A program made the translations under genes and the position numbers. The notes beneath the pieces are model-generated. The model did not search any database and was not told the DNA's origin. It worked only from the letters and a program-made list of their open reading frames with translations. From Pedobacter sp014947265 (GTDB lineage Bacteria > Bacteroidota > Bacteroidia > Sphingobacteriales > Sphingobacteriaceae), in NCBI RefSeq assembly GCF_014947265.1, contig NZ_JADCNK010000003.1, positions 372,001-436,000 of the forward strand: a stretch of DNA of 64,000 nt, read 5' to 3'. Below, piece after piece: positions 36,058 to 44,542 of the stretch. Every line of letters begins with the position of its first letter. The stretch's first letter is position 1.

Positions 36058-36242
36058 TTTAAGAATGTTACATTTATATATGAATATTATTTCTATCTTG
36101 TAACACGGTTGTAGAAATGAATTTTATTTGTTACAGCCATTTTAACCAAATGAAAAGATGGTACAATACCTGGCCAAAATTATACAGTAAACAGCCAATT
36201 TTTGCATGCAATTTTGAAATATAATATACTTTCTAACCAAAA
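36058..36242 (+). promoter_or_regulatory. Operator/promoter region upstream of the PL1 gene
   Basis: The 36011-36361 gap contains no gene. TTTAAGAATGTTACATTTAT (36058) runs into ATATGAATATTATTTCTATC, a copy of the block at 30528. TTTTAACCAAATG lies at 36140-36152, the GATGGTACAATACCTGGCC copy at 36157-36181, and TTCTAACCAAAA at 36231-36242. This is the richest collection of the shared motifs in the window. Confidence 0.55.
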
Positions 36243-36361
36243 CTGATAACCAAAGAAATAAACAGAAATGAGCCGATTTTTATAAAATTCCCGATTGACA
36301 ATTTCATCAATCAAAAAATATCAGCTAAATTTCTTTTACTTCTTTAACGGGCAAAACACAA

Positions 36362-38014
36362 ATGAAAAAGAACTTTTTAAATCTGTTGTTCACAACAGCA
36401 TTAATGCTCTCCGCAAACTACGCATCTGCGCAATACCCGAATATACCGCCTGAAGTCAAAAAATCTTCCGATTCAATGATGAAAGAAGCTTATCACCAGT
36501 CAGACATTGCCTGGGAAAAAGCCAAGCCGATTATAGCGAAGGAAGCTGCAGAGGGTAAGCCATATATTCCGTGGGCTGGCCGACCTACCGATCTTCCTCA
36601 ATCTAAATTATTGGCCTTTCCTGGTGCAGAAGGGGGAGGTGCATATAGTTTTGGTGGCCACGGCGGCAGGGTAATTGTAGTTAAAAATTTAAACGATAGT
36701 GGTTCCGGTTCTTTACGTGATGCCTGTGAACAAGGTGGTGCGAGAATTGTGGTTTTCAATGTTGCAGGAATTATTAGGTTGAAAACACCATTGATTATTC
36801 GTGCCCCATATATTACCATTGCTGGCCAAACTGCACCTGGAGATGGTGTTTGTGTAGCTGGCGAATCAGTTTGGTTAAATACCCATGACGTTATTGTTCG
36901 CTTTATGCGTTTTAGAAGAGGTGAAACTTTTGTAGGCCGCAGAGATGATGCCATTGGCGGAAATCCGGTTGGCAATATTATGATCGATCACGTTTCTGCC
37001 AGTTGGGGATTGGACGAAAACATGTCCATGTACCGCCACATGTATAATGATAGCACAGGTAAAGCCGAAGAAAAATTAGGAACGGTTAACATTACGATCC
37101 AAAACTCTATTTTCTCTGAAGCTTTAGATTATTGGAATCACGCTTTTGGGAGTACCTTAGGTGGCGAAAATTGTGCCTTTGTACGTAATCTTTGGGCCGA
37201 TAATGGTGCCCGTAATCCATCAATTGGTTGGAACGGCATTTTTAACTTCGCCAATAACGTAGTGTTTAACTGGAACAACCGCTCCACAGATGGTGGCGAT
37301 TATACCGCACAGTACAATATCATCAATAACTTTTACAAACCTGGTCCGGTTACTGAGTTAAAAGACCCGATCAGCTACCGCATTTTGAAACCAGAATCTG
37401 GCCGTAGTAAATTACCTTATGTTGTTTTCGGACGTGCTTATGTAGCTGGAAATATTATTGAGGGCAATGAAAAAGTAACCAAAAACAACTGGGATGGAGG
37501 CGTTCAGCTGGAAGATAAAAAAGGAAATTTAATGTCTTATGAGCAGGCGAGTAAATATTTCGCAGCGATGAAAGCTAAAGATCCATTCCCGATGCCTAAA
37601 ATTAGCATTATCCCAACGTTACAGGCAAAAGACTATGTATTGGCAAATGCAGGTGCTACTTTACCAAAGAGAGATCCGGTTGATACCCGCGTAGTTAAAC
37701 AGGTAGCTACCGGAAAAATTGAAGTTCACCCTAACGCTAAACCATCTGCATTTCAATTCGAACACCGCAGATTACCTGGCGATTCTTACAAACAGGGTAT
37801 CATTACAGAAGTTTCTCAGGTAGGCGGTTATCCGGAATATAAAGGAACGCCATATAAAGATAGCGACGATGATGGCATGCCAGATGCATACGAAATTAAA
37901 AATGGCTTGAATCCTAAAGATGCGAAGGATGCTATAAAGCTATCGAAATCAGGTTATTCGAATATTGAAGTATATTTGAATAGTTTGGTTGATATTGATA
38001 AAGTGAGACCGTAG
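36362..38014 (+). CDS. PL1-family pectate lyase
   Basis: 550 residues with a signal peptide ending ASAQ (about 24). The parallel beta-helix of polysaccharide lyase family 1 is plain: AFPGAEGGGAYSFGGHGGRV, LNDSGSGSLRDACEQ, ITIAGQTAPGDGV, VIVRFMRFRRGE, MIDHVSASWGLDEN and FWN-type turns. The Asp-rich region DHVSASWGLDEN and downstream Arg residues match the calcium and Brønsted-base site. A C-terminal thrombospondin-3-like calcium loop, SDDDGMPDAYEIKNGLNP, ends the protein. It cleaves alpha-1,4-galacturonan by beta-elimination, probably at the cell surface or in the periplasm. It has its own promoter region. Confidence 0.93.
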   Translation: MKKNFLNLLFTTALMLSANYASAQYPNIPPEVKKSSDSMMKEAYHQSDIAWEKAKPIIAKEAAEGKPYIPWAGRPTDLPQSKLLAFPGAEGGGAYSFGGHGGRVIVVKNLNDSGSGSLRDACEQGGARIVVFNVAGIIRLKTPLIIRAPYITIAGQTAPGDGVCVAGESVWLNTHDVIVRFMRFRRGETFVGRRDDAIGGNPVGNIMIDHVSASWGLDENMSMYRHMYNDSTGKAEEKLGTVNITIQNSIFSEALDYWNHAFGSTLGGENCAFVRNLWADNGARNPSIGWNGIFNFANNVVFNWNNRSTDGGDYTAQYNIINNFYKPGPVTELKDPISYRILKPESGRSKLPYVVFGRAYVAGNIIEGNEKVTKNNWDGGVQLEDKKGNLMSYEQASKYFAAMKAKDPFPMPKISIIPTLQAKDYVLANAGATLPKRDPVDTRVVKQVATGKIEVHPNAKPSAFQFEHRRLPGDSYKQGIITEVSQVGGYPEYKGTPYKDSDDDGMPDAYEIKNGLNPKDAKDAIKLSKSGYSNIEVYLNSLVDIDKVRP

Positions 38015-38028
38015 AAAATTTCTAATTA

Positions 38029-38078
38029 TACTGTCATTCTGAACACAGTGAAGAATCTGCAGGCGATGGAAACGTAAC
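38029..38078 (+). repeat. Left end of a TGTCATTCTGA repeat
   Basis: CTGTCATTCTGAACACAGTG followed by AAGAATCTGCAGGCGATGG matches the start of the 41727 element. The matching right end (TCAGCATGACA) appears only at 38531-38541, beyond the GIY-YIG gene. Confidence 0.65.
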
Positions 38079-38089
38079 TTTAATATAGC

Positions 38090-38392
38090 ATGAGCCATAA
38101 TTACTTTGTCTACATCTTAACAAACAAGAACAAAACTGTTTTGTATACAGGCGTAACAAATGACTTAGAGGTTAGACTTAAACAACACGTTGGGAATAGA
38201 GAAAATAAATTTGCTTTTACTTTTAAATACAACTGTCACTATTTAATTTTTTTCGAAAGACATCAGTTCATTGAACATGCAATTGAGAGAGAAAAAGAAA
38301 TTAAAGGCTGGACTAGGAAAAAGAAAAATGAATTGATTGAAATTGTTAATCCAAATTGGAGATTTTTGAATGAAGAGATAATTGAAAGATAA
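38090..38392 (+). CDS. GIY-YIG nuclease-fold protein (URI type)
   Basis: 100 residues, the full length of small GIY-YIG proteins (COG2827 type). The fold's first motif is YFVYILTNKNKTVLYTGVTN (YVYIL...LYTGVT). Arg29 in LEVRLKQH and Glu near AIEREKEIKGW are the catalytic candidates, and NPNWRFL closes the domain. It is flanked by halves of a dispersed hairpin repeat rather than by pectin genes. It is probably a repeat-associated or selfish endonuclease or a DNA-repair accessory, not part of the glycan pathway. Confidence 0.88.
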   Translation: MSHNYFVYILTNKNKTVLYTGVTNDLEVRLKQHVGNRENKFAFTFKYNCHYLIFFERHQFIEHAIEREKEIKGWTRKKKNELIEIVNPNWRFLNEEIIER

Positions 38393-38404
38393 ACCTCATC
38401 AAAT

Positions 38405-38542
38405 AGCATTATGATTCTGAATGTAGTAAAGAATACGCATGCTATGAAAACAAAACATTAATAAATACTGCTAGCAATGGAAGAGAATAGGCAGAGACAG
38501 TAGGAAATAAGTTGCAGATGCTTCGTGCCTCAGCATGACAAA
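38405..38542. repeat. TGTCATnCTGA repeat element, about 135 bp, degenerate left end
   Basis: Left part GATTCTGAATGTAGTAAAGA is related to 38030 and 41727. Right part TGCTTCGTGCCTCAGCATGA is nearly identical to 41837-41861. It occupies the gap before the next gene. Confidence 0.6.
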
Positions 38543-38555
38543 TACAAAATAATCA

Positions 38556-41500
38556 ATGCCAAAAACTAACCATATATTAAAAACCATACAACTAAAAACC
38601 TTAGCCATAATGGCAATCGTACTTTTAGTTGCAAATTTGTCTTTTGCGCAAAAAACAAAGTCTGTTGAGCCACCAAAACCCATTTATAAAGGAAAAGATG
38701 GCAAAATGGCTTATACTCCTGATGCCGAAGGAAACCGGATTCCTGATTTTTCTTATGCAGGTTACATGGCTGGCGAAAAAGCCATTCCTAATGCAACAAT
38801 AAAAGTAGTCGTTCCTGTTTCAAAGGGTGATGCTACCTTAAGGATTCAATCTGCCCTAAATTATGTAGCTAAATTGCCAATCGGAAAAGATGGTTTACGT
38901 GGAGCGATTTTACTAGAAAAAGGAACTTACGAAGTCGCAGGAACATTGCGGTTATCAGCATCTGGAGTGGTACTCCGTGGTAGTGGAATAGGCAAAAATG
39001 GAACGAAAATTTTTGCAACTGGTTTAGATAGGATTGGTGTAATCAGAATTTTAGGCGAAAAAAACAAAATAGAAAAACAGGCAATCGCCATTACAGATGC
39101 TTATGTGCCTGTAAATTCAAATAAAATTACTTTAGCAAGTACCAACGAATTTAAAGTTGGCGATAAAATCATCATCAACCGTCCTTCAACTAAAGAATGG
39201 ATTGAAACCTTAAAAACCGTAGAATTTGGTGGTGGCGAAAGTGCCTTAGGCTGGAAACCAGGAACCAGGGATATCCATTGGGACCGTAAAATTACGGCAA
39301 TAAACGGATCAAGCATTACTTTTGATGCGCCAATTACTACTGCATTAGATGCTAAATATGGCGGAGGCACCGTTTCAAAATACCAGTGGGAGGGCAGAAT
39401 TGCCCAATCGGGTGTAGAAAACCTAAAAATCGAATCCGATTATCATAAAGAAAATAGTAAAGACGAATACCATCGATGGACGGCCATCTGTTTGGAAAAT
39501 GCACAGGATGCATGGGTTCGTCAGGTTGTTTTTGAGCATTTTGCAGGTTCTGCTGTTAATGTACTCGAAACCGCTAAAAGAATTACCGTTGAAGATTGTA
39601 AATCACTTGCCCCGGTTTCTGAAATTGGTGGTGAACGAAGGTTTACATTTTTAACTACCGGTCAGCAAACACTTTTTCAAAGGTTATACTCAGAATATGG
39701 TTACCACGATTTTGCTATTGGCTTTTGTGCTCCGGGGCCAAATGTTTTTGTACAATGCCAATCTTATTTACCTTTCAGTTTCAGTGGTGCTATTGATAGC
39801 TGGGCATCTGGTGTGTTATTCGATATTGTAAATATTGATGGACAGGCCTTAAGTTATTTAAACCGCGGACAAGACGGACAAGGGGCGGGCTGGAGTGCCG
39901 CAAACAGTGTGTTCTGGCAATGTAGCGCTGCAAGGGTAGATAATTTTCAGCCACCAACTGCTCAGAACTGGGCATTCGGAACATGGGCGCAATTTGCCGG
40001 AAACGGTTATTGGGACATGTCTAATGAACAGATTCAGCCACGAAGCTTATATTATGCGCAGTTAAAAGATAGATTGGGTAATGAAGCCGATAAACGGAAC
40101 TTCGTTCTTCCTGTAGAAACTGAAGCATCCAGCAGTCCGCCGATAGATGTAGCTCAAAAACTCACTAAACTGGCTTATAAACCTGCTTTAACGGTTTCAG
40201 GATATATTGACGCCGCGCCAGATCGGAATAAAATCCCGACAGATGCTGGTCAGGTAAAAAGCATAGATAAAATTGGCTTGGATAAAGTCGTTAAACCTGT
40301 ACTTTCAGATGCAATGACGATCAAAAATGGCTGGTTGGTGCGTGGCAACGAAATTGTGGTGGGTAATCGTCAGGATGTGCCCTGGTGGAATGGGAGTGCG
40401 CGTCCGTATGGATTAAAAAACACTAAATTTCATGTCACCCGGTTTGTTCCCGGCCGGTCCGGAAATGGCTTAACCGATGATCTTGAGGAGATTACCGATT
40501 CGATGAAAAATGGCACTGTTAAAGTGCTTGATCACAATTATGGACTTTGGTACGACAGGAGAAGAGACGATCACGAACGCATCCGCCGCATGGATGGCGA
40601 AGTATGGGCTCCTTTTTACGAATTGCCATTTGCCCGTAGCGGGCAGGATAAAGCCTGGGATGGTTTAAGTAAATACGACATCACCAAATATAACCTCTGG
40701 TATTGGGATAGGTTAAAGCAATTCGCTAACCTTGCCGATCAAAAAGGCCTGGTTTTAATCCATGAGAACTATTTCCAGCACAATATTATCGAGGCTGGTG
40801 CGCATTATGCTGATTTTCCCTGGCGTACCGCAAACAATATCAATAATACTGGTTTTCCGGAACCTGTGCCTTATGCCGGCGATAAGCGCATTTTTATGGC
40901 CGAGCAGTTTTACGACATCACCAACCAACACCGCAGGGCAATCCATAAAGCTTATATCAGAAAATGTTTAGAGAATTTTGACGGAAATTCCGGTGTCATT
41001 CAATTAATCGGTGCCGAATTTACGGGTCCATTGCATTTTGTTCAGTTCTGGATCGATACCATTAACGAATGGGAGAAAGAAACAGGCAAACACCCGATTA
41101 TCGGTTTAAGTGTGACCAAAGATGTGCAGGATGCAATTTTAGCCGATCCAAAACGCGCCGGAGTGGTTGACCTGATCGACATACGTTATTGGCATTACCA
41201 GGCCGATGGAAGCGCTTATGCACCACAGGGTGGATTAAGTTTGGCACCCCGCCAACATGCCCGTTTGCTAAAACCGAAGAAAACGGCCTTCGAAGAAGTT
41301 TACCACGCGGTATCCGAATACAAAAATAAGTTTCCTGAAAAGGCAGTGATTTATTCGGCAGATAGTTTTGATAGCTTCGGATGGGCTATTTTAATGGCTG
41401 GAGGTTCGCTATCTAACGTAAGTAGTATAGATGCTTCTATTTTAAATCTTGCGTCCTCTATGAAGCCATTTCTTCCGGCAGGCAAATCAGCAAAGCAGTA

Positions 41501-41717
41501 CGGATTGAAAAATGCGGGCAAAGCTTATATTTTATACAACGCCTCTACTGAAGCCATCAATCTCGATTTAAGTCAATTTTCTGGAAAATTTAATGTTAAA
41601 ATATTGAATACTAAAACAGGAAAAGCCCTTAAAGAAGAGAAAATAAATGGTGGATCTATAGTGGAATTAAATAAAGCAGCAGCAGGTGACGAAGTGATCA
41701 TTGTAAATAAAATATAA
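38556..41717 (+). CDS. Large secreted hybrid: parallel beta-helix plus TIM-barrel-like C-terminal half
   Basis: 1053 residues with a signal peptide ending SFAQ (about 32). Residues about 60-500 form a right-handed beta-helix of pectate-lyase style (GAILLEKGTYEVAGTLRLSASGVVLRGSG). The second half (about 600-1000) has barrel-type motifs: LVLIHENYFQHNIIEAGAHYADFPW, VIQLIGAEFTGPLHFVQFWID and HPIIGLSVTKDVQDAIL, with Glu and Asp residues at strand ends. It resembles proteins annotated with a DUF6298-like C-terminus, and loosely GH140. It could be a two-activity pectin side-chain enzyme; no family number can be given. It lies between PL1 and GH140 genes. Confidence 0.65.
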   Translation: MPKTNHILKTIQLKTLAIMAIVLLVANLSFAQKTKSVEPPKPIYKGKDGKMAYTPDAEGNRIPDFSYAGYMAGEKAIPNATIKVVVPVSKGDATLRIQSALNYVAKLPIGKDGLRGAILLEKGTYEVAGTLRLSASGVVLRGSGIGKNGTKIFATGLDRIGVIRILGEKNKIEKQAIAITDAYVPVNSNKITLASTNEFKVGDKIIINRPSTKEWIETLKTVEFGGGESALGWKPGTRDIHWDRKITAINGSSITFDAPITTALDAKYGGGTVSKYQWEGRIAQSGVENLKIESDYHKENSKDEYHRWTAICLENAQDAWVRQVVFEHFAGSAVNVLETAKRITVEDCKSLAPVSEIGGERRFTFLTTGQQTLFQRLYSEYGYHDFAIGFCAPGPNVFVQCQSYLPFSFSGAIDSWASGVLFDIVNIDGQALSYLNRGQDGQGAGWSAANSVFWQCSAARVDNFQPPTAQNWAFGTWAQFAGNGYWDMSNEQIQPRSLYYAQLKDRLGNEADKRNFVLPVETEASSSPPIDVAQKLTKLAYKPALTVSGYIDAAPDRNKIPTDAGQVKSIDKIGLDKVVKPVLSDAMTIKNGWLVRGNEIVVGNRQDVPWWNGSARPYGLKNTKFHVTRFVPGRSGNGLTDDLEEITDSMKNGTVKVLDHNYGLWYDRRRDDHERIRRMDGEVWAPFYELPFARSGQDKAWDGLSKYDITKYNLWYWDRLKQFANLADQKGLVLIHENYFQHNIIEAGAHYADFPWRTANNINNTGFPEPVPYAGDKRIFMAEQFYDITNQHRRAIHKAYIRKCLENFDGNSGVIQLIGAEFTGPLHFVQFWIDTINEWEKETGKHPIIGLSVTKDVQDAILADPKRAGVVDLIDIRYWHYQADGSAYAPQGGLSLAPRQHARLLKPKKTAFEEVYHAVSEYKNKFPEKAVIYSADSFDSFGWAILMAGGSLSNVSSIDASILNLASSMKPFLPAGKSAKQYGLKNAGKAYILYNASTEAINLDLSQFSGKFNVKILNTKTGKALKEEKINGGSIVELNKAAAGDEVIIVNKI

Positions 41718-41726
41718 ATTGAGTTT

Positions 41727-41862
41727 TGTCATTCTGAGCGCAGAGAAGAATCTTCAGGCGATGGAAACAAAACGTTAATAAACCATTATTAAAAATGGAT
41801 TGAGCAAACATAAGCTGTGTACATAATAGGCAAGAGATGCTTCGTACCTCAGCATGACAACA
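41727..41862. repeat. TGTCATTCTGA repeat element, about 135 bp, intact
   Basis: TGTCATTCTGAGCGCAGAGA at the left and CTCAGCATGACA at the right are inverted. The interior shares AAAACGTTAATAAA with the 38405 copy. It lies in the gap before the GH140 gene and creates a false N-terminal extension. Confidence 0.7.
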
Positions 41863-41919
41863 CGTTTTTTATTGGTGGGTATCTACACCCACCAACATAG
41901 TAAATATATTAAACTGAAT

Positions 41920-43320
41920 ATGAACCTTAAATTAAAAATATTTCTGCTTGCTGTGCTTTCTTGTTTCGCTTTTGGCTGCAAGAAAAAGCCTCATTTTGGC
42001 GATAAAAGTCTTTTAGTGTCAGAAAACGGACGGTATTTAACGACTGGTGATGGCAAGCCCTTCTTTTGGCTTGGCGATACAGGCTGGTTGCTGTTCGGTC
42101 GTTTAACCCGCGAAGAAGCAAATATTTATCTCGAAGACCGTAAACAAAAAGGTTTTAATGTAATTCAGGTGATGTTATTACATGATGTGCCTTCGAGAAA
42201 TGTGTATTTAGATTCATCAGTTGTTCATGCCGATGTTTCAAAGCTGATGCTTACACCGGGCAATGATCCGAAAGATTCAATAGCTTACGATTATTGGGAT
42301 CATGTGGATTATATCCTTGATCAGGCAGCAGAAAAAGGCCTTTATATGGCCCTGGTTCCGGTATGGGGTACCAGTGTGAAAAATAAAAAAGTGAATAAAA
42401 CGCAGGCAAAGGCTTATTCTGAGTTCCTGGCAAAACGTTATAAAGATAAGTGGAACATCATTTGGCTCAATGGTGGCGATATTAAAGGTACTGATGGTGC
42501 AGATGTTTGGAATACCATTGGCGAAACTTTAAGGGCAAACGATCCGAATCATTTAATTACTTTCCATCCCCGGGGCAGAACTGCTTCCTCACAATGGTTT
42601 CAAAATGCAAAATGGTGTGATTTTGATATGGTTCAATCTGGTCACCGCCGATATGATCAGGACACCTCTAAAAACGAAAAACTGCATTATGGTGAAGATA
42701 ACTGGAAATATATCGAAGCTGATTATAAATTAAAACCTACTAAACCTACTATTGATGGGGAGCCTTCATATGAAGATATTCCACAAGGATTGCACGATAC
42801 GCTCCAACCACGCTGGACAGCTAGCGATGTGAGAAGATACGGTTACTGGTCGGTTTTTGCAGGTGCCTTTGGTTATACTTATGGTCACAATTCGGTGATG
42901 CAGATGTACAAGAAAACAGATTTAAAACCTGCTTATGGTCCGAAAGACCATTGGATCACTGCCATTAATGCTCCAGGCGCAAAACAGATGCAATACCTGA
43001 AAGATTTAATGCTTTCTCACTCTTATTTCGATCGTGTGCCCGATCAAACTTTAGTGGCTGGAAAGAATGGCGAAAAATACGAACGGGTTATTGCGACAAG
43101 AGGGGAAGAATTCGCGCTGCTTTATACTTACACAGGTAAAAATTTCAGTGTACAAATGGGCAAAATCGATGGTGATGAGGTTAAAGCTTCGTGGTTTGAT
43201 CCAAGAACTGGTAAAATCATGGCAATAGGAGAATTTGAAAATAAAGGAATTAAGGAGTTTAATCCTCCTGGTGAGCCTGCAAATGGCAACGACTGGGTGT
43301 TGGTGTTGGAGGAGATATAA
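41920..43320 (+). CDS. GH140 family enzyme, apiosidase-like lipoprotein
   Basis: 466 residues from ATG 41920, chosen because it begins a lipoprotein signal (lipobox FAFGC, Cys20). The frame before it is repeat sequence. Apiosidase-like barrel (formerly DUF4038): PFFWLGDTGWLLFGRLTREEA, GFNVIQVMLL, YDYWDHVDYILDQAAEKGLYMAL and IIWLNGGDIKG. Candidate catalytic acids are Asp187 in NGGD and Glu281 in DGEPSYE, close to the positions known for GH140. A C-terminal beta-sandwich (collagen-binding-like, about 390-466) follows. GH140 cleaves the apiosyl-galacturonate bond of rhamnogalacturonan II side chains. This is the most substrate-specific enzyme in the window. Confidence 0.85.
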   Translation: MNLKLKIFLLAVLSCFAFGCKKKPHFGDKSLLVSENGRYLTTGDGKPFFWLGDTGWLLFGRLTREEANIYLEDRKQKGFNVIQVMLLHDVPSRNVYLDSSVVHADVSKLMLTPGNDPKDSIAYDYWDHVDYILDQAAEKGLYMALVPVWGTSVKNKKVNKTQAKAYSEFLAKRYKDKWNIIWLNGGDIKGTDGADVWNTIGETLRANDPNHLITFHPRGRTASSQWFQNAKWCDFDMVQSGHRRYDQDTSKNEKLHYGEDNWKYIEADYKLKPTKPTIDGEPSYEDIPQGLHDTLQPRWTASDVRRYGYWSVFAGAFGYTYGHNSVMQMYKKTDLKPAYGPKDHWITAINAPGAKQMQYLKDLMLSHSYFDRVPDQTLVAGKNGEKYERVIATRGEEFALLYTYTGKNFSVQMGKIDGDEVKASWFDPRTGKIMAIGEFENKGIKEFNPPGEPANGNDWVLVLEEI

Positions 43321-43325
43321 CTAGT

Positions 43326-43470
43326 TAAATCGTCATTTCGACTGAAGCGCAGCGAAATGGAGAAATCTATTACAATAATCTAATAGGGATGTCACCCTGA
43401 GCGAAGTCGAAGGGTAATCCTTAACAAATTACAAAATAGGTCTTCGCCTGCGCGGGAATGACGATAATTA
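43326..43470. repeat. Cluster of hairpin repeats
   Basis: CGTCATTTCGACTGAAGCG, GTCACCCTGAGCGAAGTCGA and CGCCTGCGCGGGAATGACG occur in a row. The last is an uninterrupted copy of the hairpin that is split by the element at 59037. Confidence 0.6.
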
Positions 43471-43501
43471 AAGAATGAAAATAACGAAAGAATAAAAAAC
43501 A

Positions 43502-44434
43502 GTGTTTAAACCCAATTCCATAGCATTATTTCGCTTAGCCATTATAGGCCTGCTTCTTTGTGGCTTAACATCCTGCACAAGACAGACTTATTTATTTACC
43601 TCTTTCCACGAGCCGGCAAACGAAGGATTAAGGCTTTTATACAGTTATGATGCTTATCACTGGACAGATTTAAATAAAACTTTTTTGAAACCAGCGGTTG
43701 GGACCCAGAAAGTTTTGCGCGATCCATCAATTGTTCAAGGGCCGGATGGAACATTTCATTTGGTTTGGACCTGCAGCTGGAAAGGCGACAAAGGTTTTGG
43801 TTACGCCAGCTCAAAGGATCTGATCAATTGGAGTGAGCAGAAATTCCTTCCGGTAATGGAAAGCGAACCAAAAACCGTGAATGTTTGGGCACCTGAGATT
43901 TTCTATGACGATGAGAAAAAAGAATATATAATTATCTGGGCTTCAACTATTCCGTTTCGCTTTTCTAAAGGAATGGAGGAAGAAGAAAATAACCATCGGA
44001 TATACAGCATTACCACAAAAGATTTTATAAGCTTCTCTAAACCTAAATTGTTTCTAGATCCTGGTTTTAGTGTAATCGATGCAGTGATTGTGAAAATGGC
44101 AAGAAAAGATTATGTATTGGTTTTAAAAGACAATACACGCCCGAATAGAAATTTAAAATTAGCTTTTGCAAAAGATTCACCAGGACCTTACGAAAATGTT
44201 TCGGACACTTTCAGTCCGAAATTAACAGAGGGGCCAACTGTGGTAAAAGTAAAAAATGACTGGCTGATTTATTTCGATGCTTATGGACAAAAAAAATATT
44301 CAGCCTATAAAACTGCCGATTTTAAGACTTTTAAAGATGTAACAGCAGAGGTTTCAATCCCTGAAGGGCATAAACACGGAACGATTATAAAAGTGAATAA
44401 GAAAGTGATTGAGGAATTGAAGAATAATAGGTAG
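43502..44434 (+). CDS. GH43-like five-bladed beta-propeller lipoprotein
   Basis: 310 residues from GTG 43502, as no ATG precedes the lipoprotein signal (lipobox LTSC, Cys25). The GH43-type blades are visible: LRDPSIVQGPDGTFHLVWT (general-base Asp), VNVWAPEIFYDDEKKEYIIIWAS, FSVIDAVIVKMARKDYVLVLKD and KLTEGPTVVKVKNDWLIYFD (acid Glu). The expected enzyme is an exo-arabinosidase, galactosidase or xylosidase for pectin side chains. It is short compared with GH43 enzymes that carry extra domains. Flanked on both sides by hairpin repeats. Confidence 0.82.
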   Translation: MFKPNSIALFRLAIIGLLLCGLTSCTRQTYLFTSFHEPANEGLRLLYSYDAYHWTDLNKTFLKPAVGTQKVLRDPSIVQGPDGTFHLVWTCSWKGDKGFGYASSKDLINWSEQKFLPVMESEPKTVNVWAPEIFYDDEKKEYIIIWASTIPFRFSKGMEEEENNHRIYSITTKDFISFSKPKLFLDPGFSVIDAVIVKMARKDYVLVLKDNTRPNRNLKLAFAKDSPGPYENVSDTFSPKLTEGPTVVKVKNDWLIYFDAYGQKKYSAYKTADFKTFKDVTAEVSIPEGHKHGTIIKVNKKVIEELKNNR

Positions 44435-44448
44435 GTTTTTAATACGGT

Positions 44449-44518
44449 CGTCATGCTGAATTTATTTCAGCATCTATTGGAAAGATCATAAAGACTCTGA
44501 AATAAATTCAGAGTGACG
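44449..44518. repeat. Long palindromic repeat
   Basis: CGTCATGCTGAATTTATTTC and GAAATAAATTCAGAGTGACG are inverted across about 26 bases. Strong stem; possible terminator between the GH43-like gene and the next. Confidence 0.8.
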
Positions 44519-44542
44519 AACTAAAAGAAAGAACAGGATAAC

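Noticed and set aside
38029..44518. Possible CRISPR array from the many similar hairpins
   Set aside because: The repeats are dispersed one per gap, palindromic, of variable length, and there are no regular spacers or cas genes.
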